The position numbers and the translations under genes were made by a program. A stretch of DNA of 64,000 nucleotides from Pseudomonas sp. BN102. GTDB lineage: Bacteria; Pseudomonadota; Gammaproteobacteria; Pseudomonadales; Pseudomonadaceae. The stretch is from positions 62,001 through 126,000 of the forward strand of contig NZ_SSON01000078.1 in assembly GCF_029871245.1 (NCBI RefSeq), written 5' to 3'. Positions 15,931 through 24,794 of the stretch are shown piece after piece (positions within the stretch are counted from its first letter, which is position 1; every line of letters starts with the position of its first letter). The notes under the pieces were generated by a model. The model saw nothing but the letters and a program-made list of their open reading frames with translations. It made no database searches and had not been told where the DNA came from.

Positions 15931-17385
15931 ATGGCCCTGCCGACACTTCGCATCATCGGCTTTCTCATTGGCATCTTCCTGATCACCCTGGCGGTGAGCA
16001 TGGCCATTCCCATGCTCACCCTGGCCTTCTATGAGCGCACCGGGGACATCAACGCCTTCGTCTGGTCGAGCCTGATCACCTTCGTCGCCGGCCTGGCCCT
16101 GGTCATCCCCGGACGCCCGGAGCAGGTGCACCTGCGCCCTCGCGACATGTACCTGCTGACGGTATCGAGCTGGATAATCGTCGGCATCTTCGCCGCCCTG
16201 CCGTTCCTCTTCACCCAGGACATCAGCTACACCGATGCCTGGTTCGAGAGCATGTCCGGCATCACCGCCACCGGCGCCACCGTGCTCAGCGGGCTGGACA
16301 GCATGTCGCCGGGCATCCTCATCTGGCGCTCGCTGCTGCACTGGCTGGGTGGCATTGGCTTCATCGGCATGGCGGTGGCGATCCTGCCCCTGCTGCGCAT
16401 CGGTGGCATGCGCCTGTTCCAGACCGAATCCTCCGACCGTTCGGAGAAGGTCCTGCCGCGCTCGCACATGGTGGCCAAGTACATAGTCGCCATCTACGTC
16501 GGCTTCACCCTGCTCGGCAGCCTGGCTTTCTGGGCGGCCGGCATGGGCCTGTTCGACGCGGTCAATCACGCTATGTCGGCGATCTCCACCGGCGGCTTCT
16601 CCACTTCCGATTCGTCCCTGGCCAAGTGGCACCAGCCGGCGGTGCACTGGGTCGCGGTGGTGGTGATGATCCTCGGCAGTCTGCCCTTCATGCTCTATGT
16701 GTCGACCCTGCGCGGCCATCGCAAGGCGCTGCTCAAGGACGAACAGGTACGCGGTTTCCTCGGCCTGCTGGTCGCCACCTGGCTGGTGCTCGGCACCTGG
16801 TACTGGCTGACCACCGAGCTGCACTGGCTCGACGCCCTGCGCCACGTGGCGGTGAACACCACCTCGATCCTCACCACCACGGGCTTCGCCCTCGGCGACT
16901 ACAGCCTCTGGGGCAACTTCTCGCTGATGCTGTTCTTCTACCTGGGCTTCATCGGCGGCTGCTCCGGCTCCACCGCCGGCGGCATCAAGATCTTCCGCTT
17001 CCAGGTGGCCTACATCCTGCTCAAGGCCAACCTCCAGCAACTGGTGCACCCGCGCGCGGTGATCAAGCAGGTCTACAACGGCCACCGCCTGGACGATGAC
17101 ATCGTCCGTTCGATCCTGACCTTTTCCTTTTTCTTCACCATCATTATCTGCGCCATCGCCCTGGGCCTGTCGCTGCTGGGGCTGGACTGGATCACCGCGC
17201 TCACTGGCGCGGCGGCCACGGTTTCCGGCGTCGGCCCGGGCCTTGGCGAGGTCATCGGCCCGGCGGGCAACTTCTCCAGCCTGCCGGATGGCGCCAAGTG
17301 GCTGCTGACCCTGGGAATGCTGCTGGGGCGCCTGGAAATCCTCACCGTACTGGTGCTGATGACGCCCTACTTCTGGCGGCATTGA
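15931..17385 (+). CDS. trkH: TrkH-family potassium uptake protein, copy 2
   Basis: This 484-residue protein has the same length as copy 1 and is alignable along its entire length without gaps. The filter loops are SGITATGAT, SAISTGGFST, ILTTTGFALG and SGVGPGLG, so the four pore glycines are kept while neighbouring residues differ (for example TTTGST to TATGAT, and CNVGPG to SGVGPG). This looks like a tandem duplication that has diverged, possibly in affinity or regulation. Which copy is the ancestral one cannot be told from the window. Confidence 0.92.
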   Translation: MALPTLRIIGFLIGIFLITLAVSMAIPMLTLAFYERTGDINAFVWSSLITFVAGLALVIPGRPEQVHLRPRDMYLLTVSSWIIVGIFAALPFLFTQDISYTDAWFESMSGITATGATVLSGLDSMSPGILIWRSLLHWLGGIGFIGMAVAILPLLRIGGMRLFQTESSDRSEKVLPRSHMVAKYIVAIYVGFTLLGSLAFWAAGMGLFDAVNHAMSAISTGGFSTSDSSLAKWHQPAVHWVAVVVMILGSLPFMLYVSTLRGHRKALLKDEQVRGFLGLLVATWLVLGTWYWLTTELHWLDALRHVAVNTTSILTTTGFALGDYSLWGNFSLMLFFYLGFIGGCSGSTAGGIKIFRFQVAYILLKANLQQLVHPRAVIKQVYNGHRLDDDIVRSILTFSFFFTIIICAIALGLSLLGLDWITALTGAAATVSGVGPGLGEVIGPAGNFSSLPDGAKWLLTLGMLLGRLEILTVLVLMTPYFWRH

Positions 17386-17494
17386 GACAGCCGGGGCCGA
17401 ATGACACAAAGCCTCGCCGGGACATTCAATCGAGCCCGGGCCGCGCAACGTTGGGCCTCGTTCCTCGGTGCCAACCTTCTCCCCCCTGCGACGA

Positions 17495-17522
17495 GCCCAA
17501 TCGCGAATGAATTCGCTCCCAC
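17495..17522. repeat. Dispersed GCGAATGAATTCGC-type repeat, copy 2
   Basis: TCGCGAATGAATTCGCTCCC (17501-17520) is identical to the right half of the copy at 4051. It lies 13 bp beyond the stop of the convergent AraC gene. The second arm is degenerate. Confidence 0.6.
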
Positions 17523-17534
17523 GCAGGCAGGAAA

Positions 17535-18545
17535 TCAGCCCTCTTCCCGCCGCGCGCGGTACTCCCCTGGAGTGCTGTCGAACCAGCGGCGGAAGGCGCG
17601 GAAGAAGTTGCTCGGATCGGCGAAGCCCAGCAGGTAGGCGATCTCCAGCAGGGTCAGGTTCGGCTGCGCCAGGTACTGTTCGGCCAGTTCGCGGCGGGTG
17701 TCGTCGAGCAGTTGCTGGAAGCTCATCCCCTCCTCCTGCAAACGCCGCTGCAAGGTGCGCTGGGACAGGTGCATGGAACTGGCCACCACTTCGCGCTTGG
17801 GTTCGCCCTGGGGTAGCAGACGGCAGAGCACCTGGCGCACCTGGTGGGTGACGCGGGTGCCGGAAAAACGCGCCAGGTAGTCGCCGGCGAAGCGGTCGTG
17901 CAGCTGGGCCAGGGACTCGTTGGCCGTAGGCAGCGGGATCTCCATGTCGGCACGGCTGAACAGCAGCGCGCAATGCTCGGCATTGAACCGCAGCGGCGCC
18001 TGGAACACCTGGCGGTAAGCCTCCAGATCAGCGGGTTGCGGACCCTGCAGGCGGATCTCCAACGGGTTGATCGGCCGTCCGGTCATCCAGCGGCAGAAGG
18101 CCAGGCAGTAGGCCATGGAAGCTTCCGCGCTCTGCCGGGCGGGCGGCAGGCGGTCGCCATGGATCGACAGGCGCAACTCGTAGCCGCCGGGAGTGGCGGA
18201 GAAACTGATGTCGGAACCTTCGGCGATGATCCGCTGGTAGCGCACCAGCCGGGCGAAACCCTCCTTCAGGGTGCGGCTGGACATCAGCGCATAACCCACC
18301 ACATGGAAGGATGCCGGTCGCACCACCTTGGCCATGTTCAGGCCGATCGCAGGGTTGCCGGACAACTCCACGGCACGCAACCAGAGACGGGTCATGCCGT
18401 CCTGGGGGAAGCGGGCGTCGGGATCGCTGAGGGCCTGGTAGTCGAGGCCGAGTTCGGGAAACAGTTTGCGGCAGTCCACTCCGCCCATTTCCAGGGCCTG
18501 GACTATTCCCAGGGCCCAGTTCGAGGATGTCGTGCGTTCGCTCAT
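17535..18545 (-). CDS. AraC-family transcriptional regulator
   Basis: This 336-residue regulator has an N-terminal Arabinose_bd-type domain (about residues 15-205) and a C-terminal double helix-turn-helix (about 230-330). The latter contains HLSQRTLQRRLQEEGMSFQQLLDDTR and the second helix region LTLLEIAYLLGFADPSNFFRAFRRW. The ligand and targets are unknown. It is divergent from the Mpo1-like gene (143 bp), and this AraC - Mpo1-like - cyaB order is conserved in Pseudomonas. Confidence 0.88.
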   Translation of the reverse strand: MSERTTSSNWALGIVQALEMGGVDCRKLFPELGLDYQALSDPDARFPQDGMTRLWLRAVELSGNPAIGLNMAKVVRPASFHVVGYALMSSRTLKEGFARLVRYQRIIAEGSDISFSATPGGYELRLSIHGDRLPPARQSAEASMAYCLAFCRWMTGRPINPLEIRLQGPQPADLEAYRQVFQAPLRFNAEHCALLFSRADMEIPLPTANESLAQLHDRFAGDYLARFSGTRVTHQVRQVLCRLLPQGEPKREVVASSMHLSQRTLQRRLQEEGMSFQQLLDDTRRELAEQYLAQPNLTLLEIAYLLGFADPSNFFRAFRRWFDSTPGEYRARREEG

Positions 18546-18688
18546 GGCGCCTTCTTGTTCTGGAATTCAAGGCGGCCGCCAACCGGGCGGCGTGCCGGCA
18601 AGGATACTAAAGTGGCGCCCATTGTCACTGGCCCATGGAGACACAGGCCCTACACTGCTTCAGAAAACAAGAACCTGGAGCTGCCGCC

Positions 18689-19006
18689 ATGTCCGCCGAA
18701 TCCACCCACCGCTTCCAAAGCTTCGCCGAGTTCTATCCCTACTACCTGCAGGAGCACAGCAACGACACCTGCCGCCGCCTCCACTATGTCGGCAGCCTGC
18801 TGGTGCTGTACATCCTCGGCTATGCCCTGCTCACTCAGCAGTGGCTCTGGCTGTTGGCCCTGCCGCTGGCCGGGTACGGCTTCGCCTGGGTCGGCCACTT
18901 CGCCTTCGAGAAGAACAAGCCGGCCACCTTCAAGTACCCGCTTTACAGCTTCATGGGCGACTGGGTGATGCTCCGGGACGCATTGACCGGTCGTATCCGC
19001 TTCTGA
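18689..19006 (+). CDS. Mpo1-like (DUF962) membrane protein
   Basis: This 105-residue protein has two hydrophobic helices (about residues 31-50 and 52-70) and the conserved elements FYPYYLQEHSN, RRLHYVGS, GHFAFEKNKPATFKYPLYSF and DWVML. In yeast, Mpo1 is an Fe(II) dioxygenase acting on 2-hydroxy fatty acids, with His ligands in these motifs; the bacterial role is unproven. The ATG at 18689 has a CTGGAG Shine-Dalgarno; the upstream in-frame ATG at 18635 adds nothing conserved. It precedes cyaB. Confidence 0.8.
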   Translation: MSAESTHRFQSFAEFYPYYLQEHSNDTCRRLHYVGSLLVLYILGYALLTQQWLWLLALPLAGYGFAWVGHFAFEKNKPATFKYPLYSFMGDWVMLRDALTGRIRF

Positions 19007-19186
19007 CCGCAAAGCCGCCATAGGGCGGCCTCAGGGGTGAGCAGGGGCTGGCCGGTGCCGTCGCTGGCAGCCGGCCCCTGGCTTGGTTATGATCCGGCTG
19101 CCAGCCAACGTCATGGCCCAGGACTTGCAGCGTTCCGCGAATGCCGCAACCCGGCGTCAAGAATGCACCAGGGACAGACCCCAGCC

Positions 19187-20560
19187 ATGAAGCCCGCCAT
19201 GCTCGACCCCACCACCGCGACGCCCGTGCTGCGCGAGTACTACTCCCGGGTACTGGCCTACATGGCCATTGCCGCCACCATCGCCGCCGGCACCTACGTC
19301 CAGCATTTCGGCTTCGACCTCCTCTGGATCGTCCCCTACGCCCTGCTCTATCCGCACCTGGCCCATCACCTGAGCCTGCGGTTCCCGGGGGAGCGCACCG
19401 ACCGCATCCTGCTCGGCCTCGACACCTTCCACGCCGGAGCTGCCGTGGCCCTGCTGGGGTTCTCCGTGGTGCCGGCGCTGATGATCCTACTGACCCTCTG
19501 TTTCAGTGCCATGCTACTCGGCGGGCTGCGCCAGATGACTCTGGTACTGGTGGGCTCGCTGGCCAGCATGCTGGCGGTCGGCCTGGCCCTGCAGCCCGCG
19601 TTCAAGGGCGGCACCCCGGCCCTGGCGGCACTGGTCAGCGTGTCCTTCACCACCCTCTACATCTGCATCACCGCCTTCTTCGTGCACCAGCAGGGCCTGC
19701 GCCTGGCCCAGGCCCGCAGCGAGATCAAGCGCGAACAGGAAAAGGCCGCGCGCCTGGCACGCAACCTCGCCAAATACTTGTCGCCCCAGGTCTGGGAAAT
19801 GATCTTCAGCGGCAAGAAAAGCGTGCGCCTGGAAACCCAGCGCAAGAAGCTCAGCGTGTTCTTCTCCGACATCAAGGGCTTCACCGAGCTGTCCGAGGAA
19901 CTGGAAGCCGAGCAGCTGACCGACTTGCTCAACAACTACCTCAACGACATGTCGAAGATCGCCCTCAAGTACGGCGGCACCATCGACAAGTTCGTCGGCG
20001 ACAGCGTCATGGTGTTCTTCGGCGACCCCGCCACCCAGGGCGCCAAGAAGGACGCCGTGGCAGCCGTATCCATGGCGGTGGCCATGCGCAAGCACATGAA
20101 GGTCCTGCGCCAGCAGTGGCGCGCCCAGGGCATCACCAAGCCCCTGGAAATCCGCATGGGCATCAACACCGGCTATTGCACCGTGGGCAACTTCGGCGCC
20201 GACACGCGCATGGACTACACCATCATCGGCCGCGAGGTGAACCTGGCCAGCCGCCTGGAAAACGCCTCCGACACCGGGGAAATTCTCATCTCCCACGAAA
20301 CCTACTCGCTGGTGAAGGACGTGATCATGTGCCGCGACAAGGGCCAGATAAACGTCAAGGGTTTCACCCGCCCCGTGCAGATCTACCAGGTGGTGGACTT
20401 CCGCCGCGACCTGGGCGCCGCCTCCAGCTACGTCGAGCACGAACTGCCCGGCTTCTCCATGTACCTGGATACCAACAGCATCGAGACCTACGACAAGGCC
20501 AAGGTCATCCAGGCCCTGCAACAGGCGGCGGAAAAGCTGCGGGATAAGATCATTCCCTGA
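19187..20560 (+). CDS. cyaB: Class III adenylate cyclase CyaB (MASE2 domain)
   Basis: This 457-residue protein has an N-terminal MASE2 membrane sensor (six helices, about residues 15-170), a linker helix rich in Glu/Lys, and a class III cyclase domain (about 215-400). The two metal-binding aspartates are D228 (FFSDIKGFT) and D272 (FVGDSVMVFFGD), 44 residues apart. LEIRMGINTGYCTVGNFGA and REVNLASRLE complete the active site. In P. aeruginosa, CyaB makes the cAMP that drives Vfr-dependent virulence. The start is uncertain: ATGs at 19163 and 19199 are also in frame. Confidence 0.92.
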   Translation: MKPAMLDPTTATPVLREYYSRVLAYMAIAATIAAGTYVQHFGFDLLWIVPYALLYPHLAHHLSLRFPGERTDRILLGLDTFHAGAAVALLGFSVVPALMILLTLCFSAMLLGGLRQMTLVLVGSLASMLAVGLALQPAFKGGTPALAALVSVSFTTLYICITAFFVHQQGLRLAQARSEIKREQEKAARLARNLAKYLSPQVWEMIFSGKKSVRLETQRKKLSVFFSDIKGFTELSEELEAEQLTDLLNNYLNDMSKIALKYGGTIDKFVGDSVMVFFGDPATQGAKKDAVAAVSMAVAMRKHMKVLRQQWRAQGITKPLEIRMGINTGYCTVGNFGADTRMDYTIIGREVNLASRLENASDTGEILISHETYSLVKDVIMCRDKGQINVKGFTRPVQIYQVVDFRRDLGAASSYVEHELPGFSMYLDTNSIETYDKAKVIQALQQAAEKLRDKIIP

Positions 20561-20584
20561 ATCCCATCTGCAGGGGTTGGAACA

Positions 20585-21622
20585 TCACCTGTAGGGGATC
20601 GCGCTCAAGGACGGTTCAAGGCACGGCCCCCCATCCAGCATCGGCTGGCGCGCCAGGAACTCCAGGGCCGAAGCGCGCCAGGACAGGCGCCCTGCCCGTT
20701 CGGCGCAACGCTCCCGATCCAATTCCAGGGCCGCCAGACAGGCGTGCCGCAAGTCGTCGTCGAGGCAGCCGGTCAGTCCCGGTTCCAGCACGTCCAGAGG
20801 CCCGGCCACGGGGAAGGCCGCCACCGGCGTGCCACAGGCCAGGGCTTCGAGCATCACCAGCCCGTAGGTATCGGTCAACGACGGGAACACCAGCACGCTG
20901 GCCTGCGCATAAAAGCGCGCCAGTTCCTCGCCCTGGCGATAGCCGAAGAAGCGCGCCGCGGGATAACGCGCCGCCAGCGCGGCACGCAACGGGCCATCGC
21001 CCACCACCCATTTCTCCCCCGGCAGCTCCAGGTCGAGGAACGCCTCGAGATTCTTTTCCGTGGCCAGGCGGCCGGCATAGAGGAAAATCGGCTGGTCCGG
21101 CCGTGGCAGCGCCAGCGGGCGGAACAGCGCGGTATCCACGCCCTTGCGCCACAGGCTGAGCCTATCCAGGCCGTGGCTGGCGAAGGTCTCGCGCATGCGT
21201 TCGGTGGTCACCAGCACCGCCTGGCTGGGGCGGTGGAACAGGCGCAGGAAGGCATAGCCCCAGCTCAAAGGCACCCTCGGCCAGCGACCATGGACGTACT
21301 CCGGAAAGCGCGTGTGGATGGCGCTGGAAAAGGCCAGCCCGCGCTTGACCAGCCAGCGCCGCGCAGCCCAGCCGAGGGGACCCTCGGTGGCCAGGTGCAC
21401 GCAATCTGGCTGGAACGCCTCGATCTTCGCACCCACCCGCCAGAGGTCCCAGGCCAGGGGAATCTCGGGGTAGCTCGGGCAGGGACGGCTACGGAAGCCC
21501 TGGGGCGACAGCAGCAGCACCTGGTGCCCCAGCGCTTGCAGTTCGGTCACCAGCGCCTGCAGGCTGGTGACCACGCCATTCACCTGGGGCAGCCAGGCAT
21601 CAGTGACGATCAGTATCCTCAT
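20585..21622 (-). CDS. Family 4 (GT-B) glycosyltransferase
   Basis: This 345-residue GT-B enzyme has the N-terminal acceptor domain beginning MRILIVTDAWLPQVNGVV, a donor domain with FLYAGRLATEKNLEAFLDL, and the E-x7-E signature in SLTDTYGLVMLEALACGTPVAA. The GT4 family includes phospholipid mannosyl- and glucosyltransferases. The substrate is unknown, but a four-base overlap (ATGA) with the LpxH-like gene upstream suggests envelope lipid modification. Confidence 0.82.
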   Translation of the reverse strand: MRILIVTDAWLPQVNGVVTSLQALVTELQALGHQVLLLSPQGFRSRPCPSYPEIPLAWDLWRVGAKIEAFQPDCVHLATEGPLGWAARRWLVKRGLAFSSAIHTRFPEYVHGRWPRVPLSWGYAFLRLFHRPSQAVLVTTERMRETFASHGLDRLSLWRKGVDTALFRPLALPRPDQPIFLYAGRLATEKNLEAFLDLELPGEKWVVGDGPLRAALAARYPAARFFGYRQGEELARFYAQASVLVFPSLTDTYGLVMLEALACGTPVAAFPVAGPLDVLEPGLTGCLDDDLRHACLAALELDRERCAERAGRLSWRASALEFLARQPMLDGGPCLEPSLSAIPYR

Positions 21623-22452
21623 GCAGCCGGCTCGACCAGCTCCACGGCACGGGCCTCAAGCTCCCGCGCCTGGGCGTCGGCCAAACGGAAGAGTTCGATG
21701 CTGCCATCCCAGTGCTCTATCAGCGCCGTGCAGGACTCCACCCAATCGCCGCAGTTTAGGTAGTCCACCGCGCCCACCTTGCGGATCTCCGCATGGTGGA
21801 TATGGCCGCAGACCACGCCGTCCAGGCCGCGCTTGACGCATTCGTGGGCGATGGCTTCCTCGAAGTCGCTGATGAAGTTCACCGCGCTCTTCACCTTGTG
21901 CTTGAGATAGGCCGACAGCGACCAGTAGCCGTAACCCCAGCGTTCGCGCCAGTGGTTGAGCCAGCGGTTGAGGGTCAGGGTGAACTCGTAGGCCGAGTCG
22001 CCGAGGAAGGCCAGCCACTTGTGGTAGCGGGTGATCACGTCGAACTGGTCGCCATGGATGACCAGCATCCGGCGGCCGTCGGCGGTTTCGTGCACCGCCT
22101 CGTCCACCAACTGGATATTGCCCAGCATCAGGCTGGAATAGCGGCGCAGGAACTCGTCGTGGTTGCCGGTGACGTAGATCACTTCGGTGCCGCGCTTGCT
22201 CATGGTCAGCAGGCGGCGGATCACGTTGGTGTGCGCCTGCGGCCAGTACATTCCGCCGCGCAGCTTCCATCCGTCGATGATGTCGCCCACCAGGTAGATG
22301 CGGTCGGCGTGATACTGCTTGAGGAAGCGCGCGAGGTGCTCGGCCTGGCAGTCGCGGGTGCCGAGGTGGACATCGGAGATCCACAGGGTACGCACGCGCT
22401 GCTTGCGGGGCTTGGTTTTGCTGGCGGGTTCCAGGCGTTCGACGCTGCTCAT
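21619..22452 (-). CDS. UDP-2,3-diacylglucosamine diphosphatase-like metallophosphoesterase
   Basis: This 277-residue calcineurin-like phosphoesterase has the metal motifs DVHLG (residue about 26), GDIIDGW (about 56), GNHDE (about 90), H in IHGDQFD and GHIHHAEIR. It resembles LpxH but is longer and belongs to the LpxH2-like branch, whose members do not always replace LpxH. A C-terminal helix follows the metal site. GGAGG sets the ATG at 22452. It is coupled to the downstream glycosyltransferase. Confidence 0.82.
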   Translation of the reverse strand: MSSVERLEPASKTKPRKQRVRTLWISDVHLGTRDCQAEHLARFLKQYHADRIYLVGDIIDGWKLRGGMYWPQAHTNVIRRLLTMSKRGTEVIYVTGNHDEFLRRYSSLMLGNIQLVDEAVHETADGRRMLVIHGDQFDVITRYHKWLAFLGDSAYEFTLTLNRWLNHWRERWGYGYWSLSAYLKHKVKSAVNFISDFEEAIAHECVKRGLDGVVCGHIHHAEIRKVGAVDYLNCGDWVESCTALIEHWDGSIELFRLADAQARELEARAVELVEPAA

Positions 22453-22586
22453 GGGCGACCTCCGGAGGGGTTTTGCCGATGGTGGGCCAGGGCGGTGAAG
22501 TGGGGATGACCGGGAAGTTGCAGACCTGTGACAGCGCGCGGCCCGCGACAAGGTTTAGAATGGCCGCCTCCGTCGAGGGTGCCGCC

Positions 22587-23339
22587 ATGAGTTCGATCCT
22601 GTCCCTGCGCCAGTACAACCACGACCTGCTGGTCCACAGCCACAGTCACGCCCAACTGGTGTTCGGCCTCTCCGGCTGCCTGGAGTTCGAGGTGGACGGC
22701 CGTGGCGCACGGGTCGAGCGGCAAACCCTGGCAGTGGTGCCGCCCGAGGCGCAGCACGCCTGCGGCAGTCCCGGCGGCAGCCTCTGCCTGGTGGTGGACG
22801 TGCCCGACGAGGACTGGCTGCGCCACACCCTGGGCCGGCATTTCGACTCGGGCCGGCGCCTGCTGGAGCAACCAGGCGCGCTGTCCCTGAACCCTGCGCA
22901 GAGCCAGCTGGTCAGCTGGATCGCCGCCAGCCCCCTGGCCGATGAGGTGATCGCCGGGCAATCCGCCGGCCTGCTGCTGGCCAGCCTCGCCGCTCCCGGC
23001 GCCTGCACCGCGGAAAGCAGCGCCCTGCCCCTGGCGGCGCTGGACGCGCATATCGACCAGCACGCCGCCCGCCCCCTGCAAGTGGCCGACCTGGCGCGGC
23101 TCTGCGGTCTGTCGGTGGCGCGCTTCCACGCGCGCTTCCTCGCCGAGGCCGGGCAGACGCCCATGGACTATGTGCGCTCCCGGCGCCTGCACCTCGGCCG
23201 CCAGTTGCTGCTGGAAAGCCGCCTGGCGGTGGGCGAGATCGCGGCAATGGTCGGCTACAGCTCGCAGAGCGCCTTCACCGCCGCCCTCTCTCGCGAATTC
23301 GGCGTCACCCCGCGCGCCCTGCGCAACGCCCGCGAGTAA
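22587..23339 (+). CDS. AraC-family regulator with cupin N-terminus
   Basis: This 250-residue regulator has a cupin-like sensor (about residues 12-80, containing HSHSHAQLVFGLSG and PPEAQHACGSPGG) and a C-terminal AraC DNA-binding domain (about 150-250) with LARLCGLSVARFHARFLAEAG and VGEIAAMVGYSSQSAFTAALSREFG. It often regulates a neighbouring gene; candidates are the divergent LpxH-like unit and downstream csaA plus the transporter. A -10-like TAGAAT lies at 22556. Confidence 0.86.
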   Translation: MSSILSLRQYNHDLLVHSHSHAQLVFGLSGCLEFEVDGRGARVERQTLAVVPPEAQHACGSPGGSLCLVVDVPDEDWLRHTLGRHFDSGRRLLEQPGALSLNPAQSQLVSWIAASPLADEVIAGQSAGLLLASLAAPGACTAESSALPLAALDAHIDQHAARPLQVADLARLCGLSVARFHARFLAEAGQTPMDYVRSRRLHLGRQLLLESRLAVGEIAAMVGYSSQSAFTAALSREFGVTPRALRNARE

Positions 23340-23365
23340 CGCGACAAAGCCTGCGAGCCTGGCGA

Positions 23366-23394
23366 CAGACAAGGCGGCGAGCCGCCACTAGACT
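23366..23394 (+). promoter_or_regulatory. Candidate promoter of csaA
   Basis: CAGACA (23366-23371) and TAGACT (23389-23394) are separated by 17 bp and lie 28 bp before the ATG. The -35 matches the consensus only at GACA. Confidence 0.35.
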
Positions 23395-23421
23395 GGTTCG
23401 ACCGTAATCAGGGAGCACTCC

Positions 23422-23757
23422 ATGTCCACCATCGAATGGGACGATTTCCAGCGCGTCGAACTGCGCGTCGGCACCATCCTTTCCGCCGCCCCCAACGCCA
23501 AGGCGATCAAGCCGGCCTATGTGCTGGAAGTGGACCTGGGCGAGTTCGGGGTGAAGACATCCAGCGCCCAGATCACCGCCCACTACGAGGCTGGAGAGCT
23601 GGTGGGCCGGCAGGTGCTCTGCGTCTGCAACTTCGCGCCCAAGCGCATTGCCGGGATACGTTCGGAAGTGCTGGTCACCGGCATCCATGACGATGAAAAC
23701 AAGGTGGTCCTGGCATGCTTCGACAAACCGCTGCCCAATGGGGCCCGCCTGGCATGA
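23422..23757 (+). CDS. csaA: CsaA-type tRNA-binding/export chaperone-like protein
   Basis: This 111-residue OB-fold (EMAP-type tRNA-binding) protein has RVELRVGTILSA, KPAYVLEVDLGEFGVKTSSAQIT and the family end IRSEVLVTG..., then P.G. CsaA dimers bind tRNA, and some have been proposed to be secretion chaperones. The gene is preceded by CAGGGAG. Its stop overlaps the start of the transporter gene by four bases (ATGA). Confidence 0.88.
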   Translation: MSTIEWDDFQRVELRVGTILSAAPNAKAIKPAYVLEVDLGEFGVKTSSAQITAHYEAGELVGRQVLCVCNFAPKRIAGIRSEVLVTGIHDDENKVVLACFDKPLPNGARLA

Positions 23758-24671
23758 AGGAACGCAACGCGCTGCTGGCCATCCACCTGGGAGCCCTGCT
23801 GTTCGGGCTTTCGGGCATCTTCGGCAAGCTCGCCGACAGCGCCCCCATGATCATCACCTTCGGCCGCGGGCTGTTTGCGGTGATCGCCCTGGCGCTGTTC
23901 GCCCAACTGATCACCCGCGGCAAGACGCGCAACCCCGACCTGCGCCAACTGGCCCTGCTCGGGCTCGGCGGCCTGCTGCTGGGCACCCACTGGATCACCT
24001 TCTTCCATGCGGTGAATGTGGCCGGCGTCGCCATCGCCACCCTCGGCTTCGCCAGTTTCCCGGCCTTCACCCTGCTGCTGGAAGGCGTGCTGTTCCGCGA
24101 ACGCATCCGCGCCCAGGAAATCCTCATCGTGGGACTGGTGAGCCTGGGCCTGCTGCTGGTGACGCCCAGCTTCGAATGGGCCAGCGAGGCCACCCAGGGG
24201 CTGCTCTCGGCCGTCCTTTCCGGCCTGCTGTTCTCCTTGCTGTCGCTGCTCAACCGCGCCAGCGTGCGTGGCCTGGACCCGGTCAAGGCCGCGCTCTGCC
24301 AGAACCTGACCATAGTGCTCTGCCTCACGCCGTTCAGCTGGCCGCTGCTGGCGGAGGTCAAGGCCATGGACTGGCTGTGGATCGCCCTGCTCGGGGTGTT
24401 CTGCACCGGCCTCGCCCACAGCCTGTTCGTCGCCAGCCTCAAGGTGCTGAAGGCGCGGACCACCGCGGTAATCTTCGCCCTGGAACCGGTCTACGGCATC
24501 GCCTTCGCCTGGTGGCTGTTCGACGAGCAACCCGGCCTGCGCATGCTGGCGGGCGGCGCGCTGATCATCTTCGCCATCGCCCTGTCCGCTCGCAAAGGCG
24601 CACCCCCCGAAGCCAAGCCGGCACCTTGTGGGGGCGAATTCATTCGCCAAGGGCCGCGCAGCGGCCCCTGA
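23754..24671 (+). CDS. EamA/DMT-superfamily permease
   Basis: This 305-residue protein has ten predicted transmembrane helices in two EamA repeats (about residues 5-140 and 145-290). The second repeat carries the typical RTTAVIFALEPVYGIAFAWWLFDE. The substrate cannot be inferred. It overlaps csaA by four bases and is probably cotranslated. The last 14 or so residues (CGGEFIRQGPRSGP) are encoded by a dispersed palindromic repeat and are probably not part of the ancestral protein. Confidence 0.87.
   Translation: MKERNALLAIHLGALLFGLSGIFGKLADSAPMIITFGRGLFAVIALALFAQLITRGKTRNPDLRQLALLGLGGLLLGTHWITFFHAVNVAGVAIATLGFASFPAFTLLLEGVLFRERIRAQEILIVGLVSLGLLLVTPSFEWASEATQGLLSAVLSGLLFSLLSLLNRASVRGLDPVKAALCQNLTIVLCLTPFSWPLLAEVKAMDWLWIALLGVFCTGLAHSLFVASLKVLKARTTAVIFALEPVYGIAFAWWLFDEQPGLRMLAGGALIIFAIALSARKGAPPEAKPAPCGGEFIRQGPRSGP
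24627..24671. repeat. Dispersed GAATTCATTCGC repeat, copy 3, inside the transporter 3' end
   Basis: GGGGGCGAATTCATTCGCC is followed by a second hairpin, GGGCCGC / GCGGCCC (24651-24668). The element supplies the C-terminal codons and stop of the DMT permease. Confidence 0.7.
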
Positions 24672-24672
24672 C

Positions 24673-24724
24673 GGCTGATGGGTATCGCTCCGCTCGCGGA
24701 ACGCCGCCCGACCCATCCTACCGG
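24673..24724. repeat. GATGGGTxTCGCTCCGCTCG repeat, copy 1
   Basis: The core TGATGGGTATCGCTCCGCTC followed by GCGGAACGCCGC, closing with ACCCATCCTAC, is an imperfect inverted repeat. A second copy lies in reverse orientation at 27357-27428, flanking plpD on the other side. Confidence 0.7.
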
Positions 24725-24794
24725 GGCAGCTCAGCAAGTGTTCTGCCGGGAGACAGGGGCGGCGGGCCTTTGCCCCGGGGCAATCGAGGGCAGC

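Noticed and set aside
14375-17385. Tandem trkH as an assembly duplication
   Set aside because: The copies differ throughout at codon level and in filter residues, and their upstream regions differ, so they are real paralogues.
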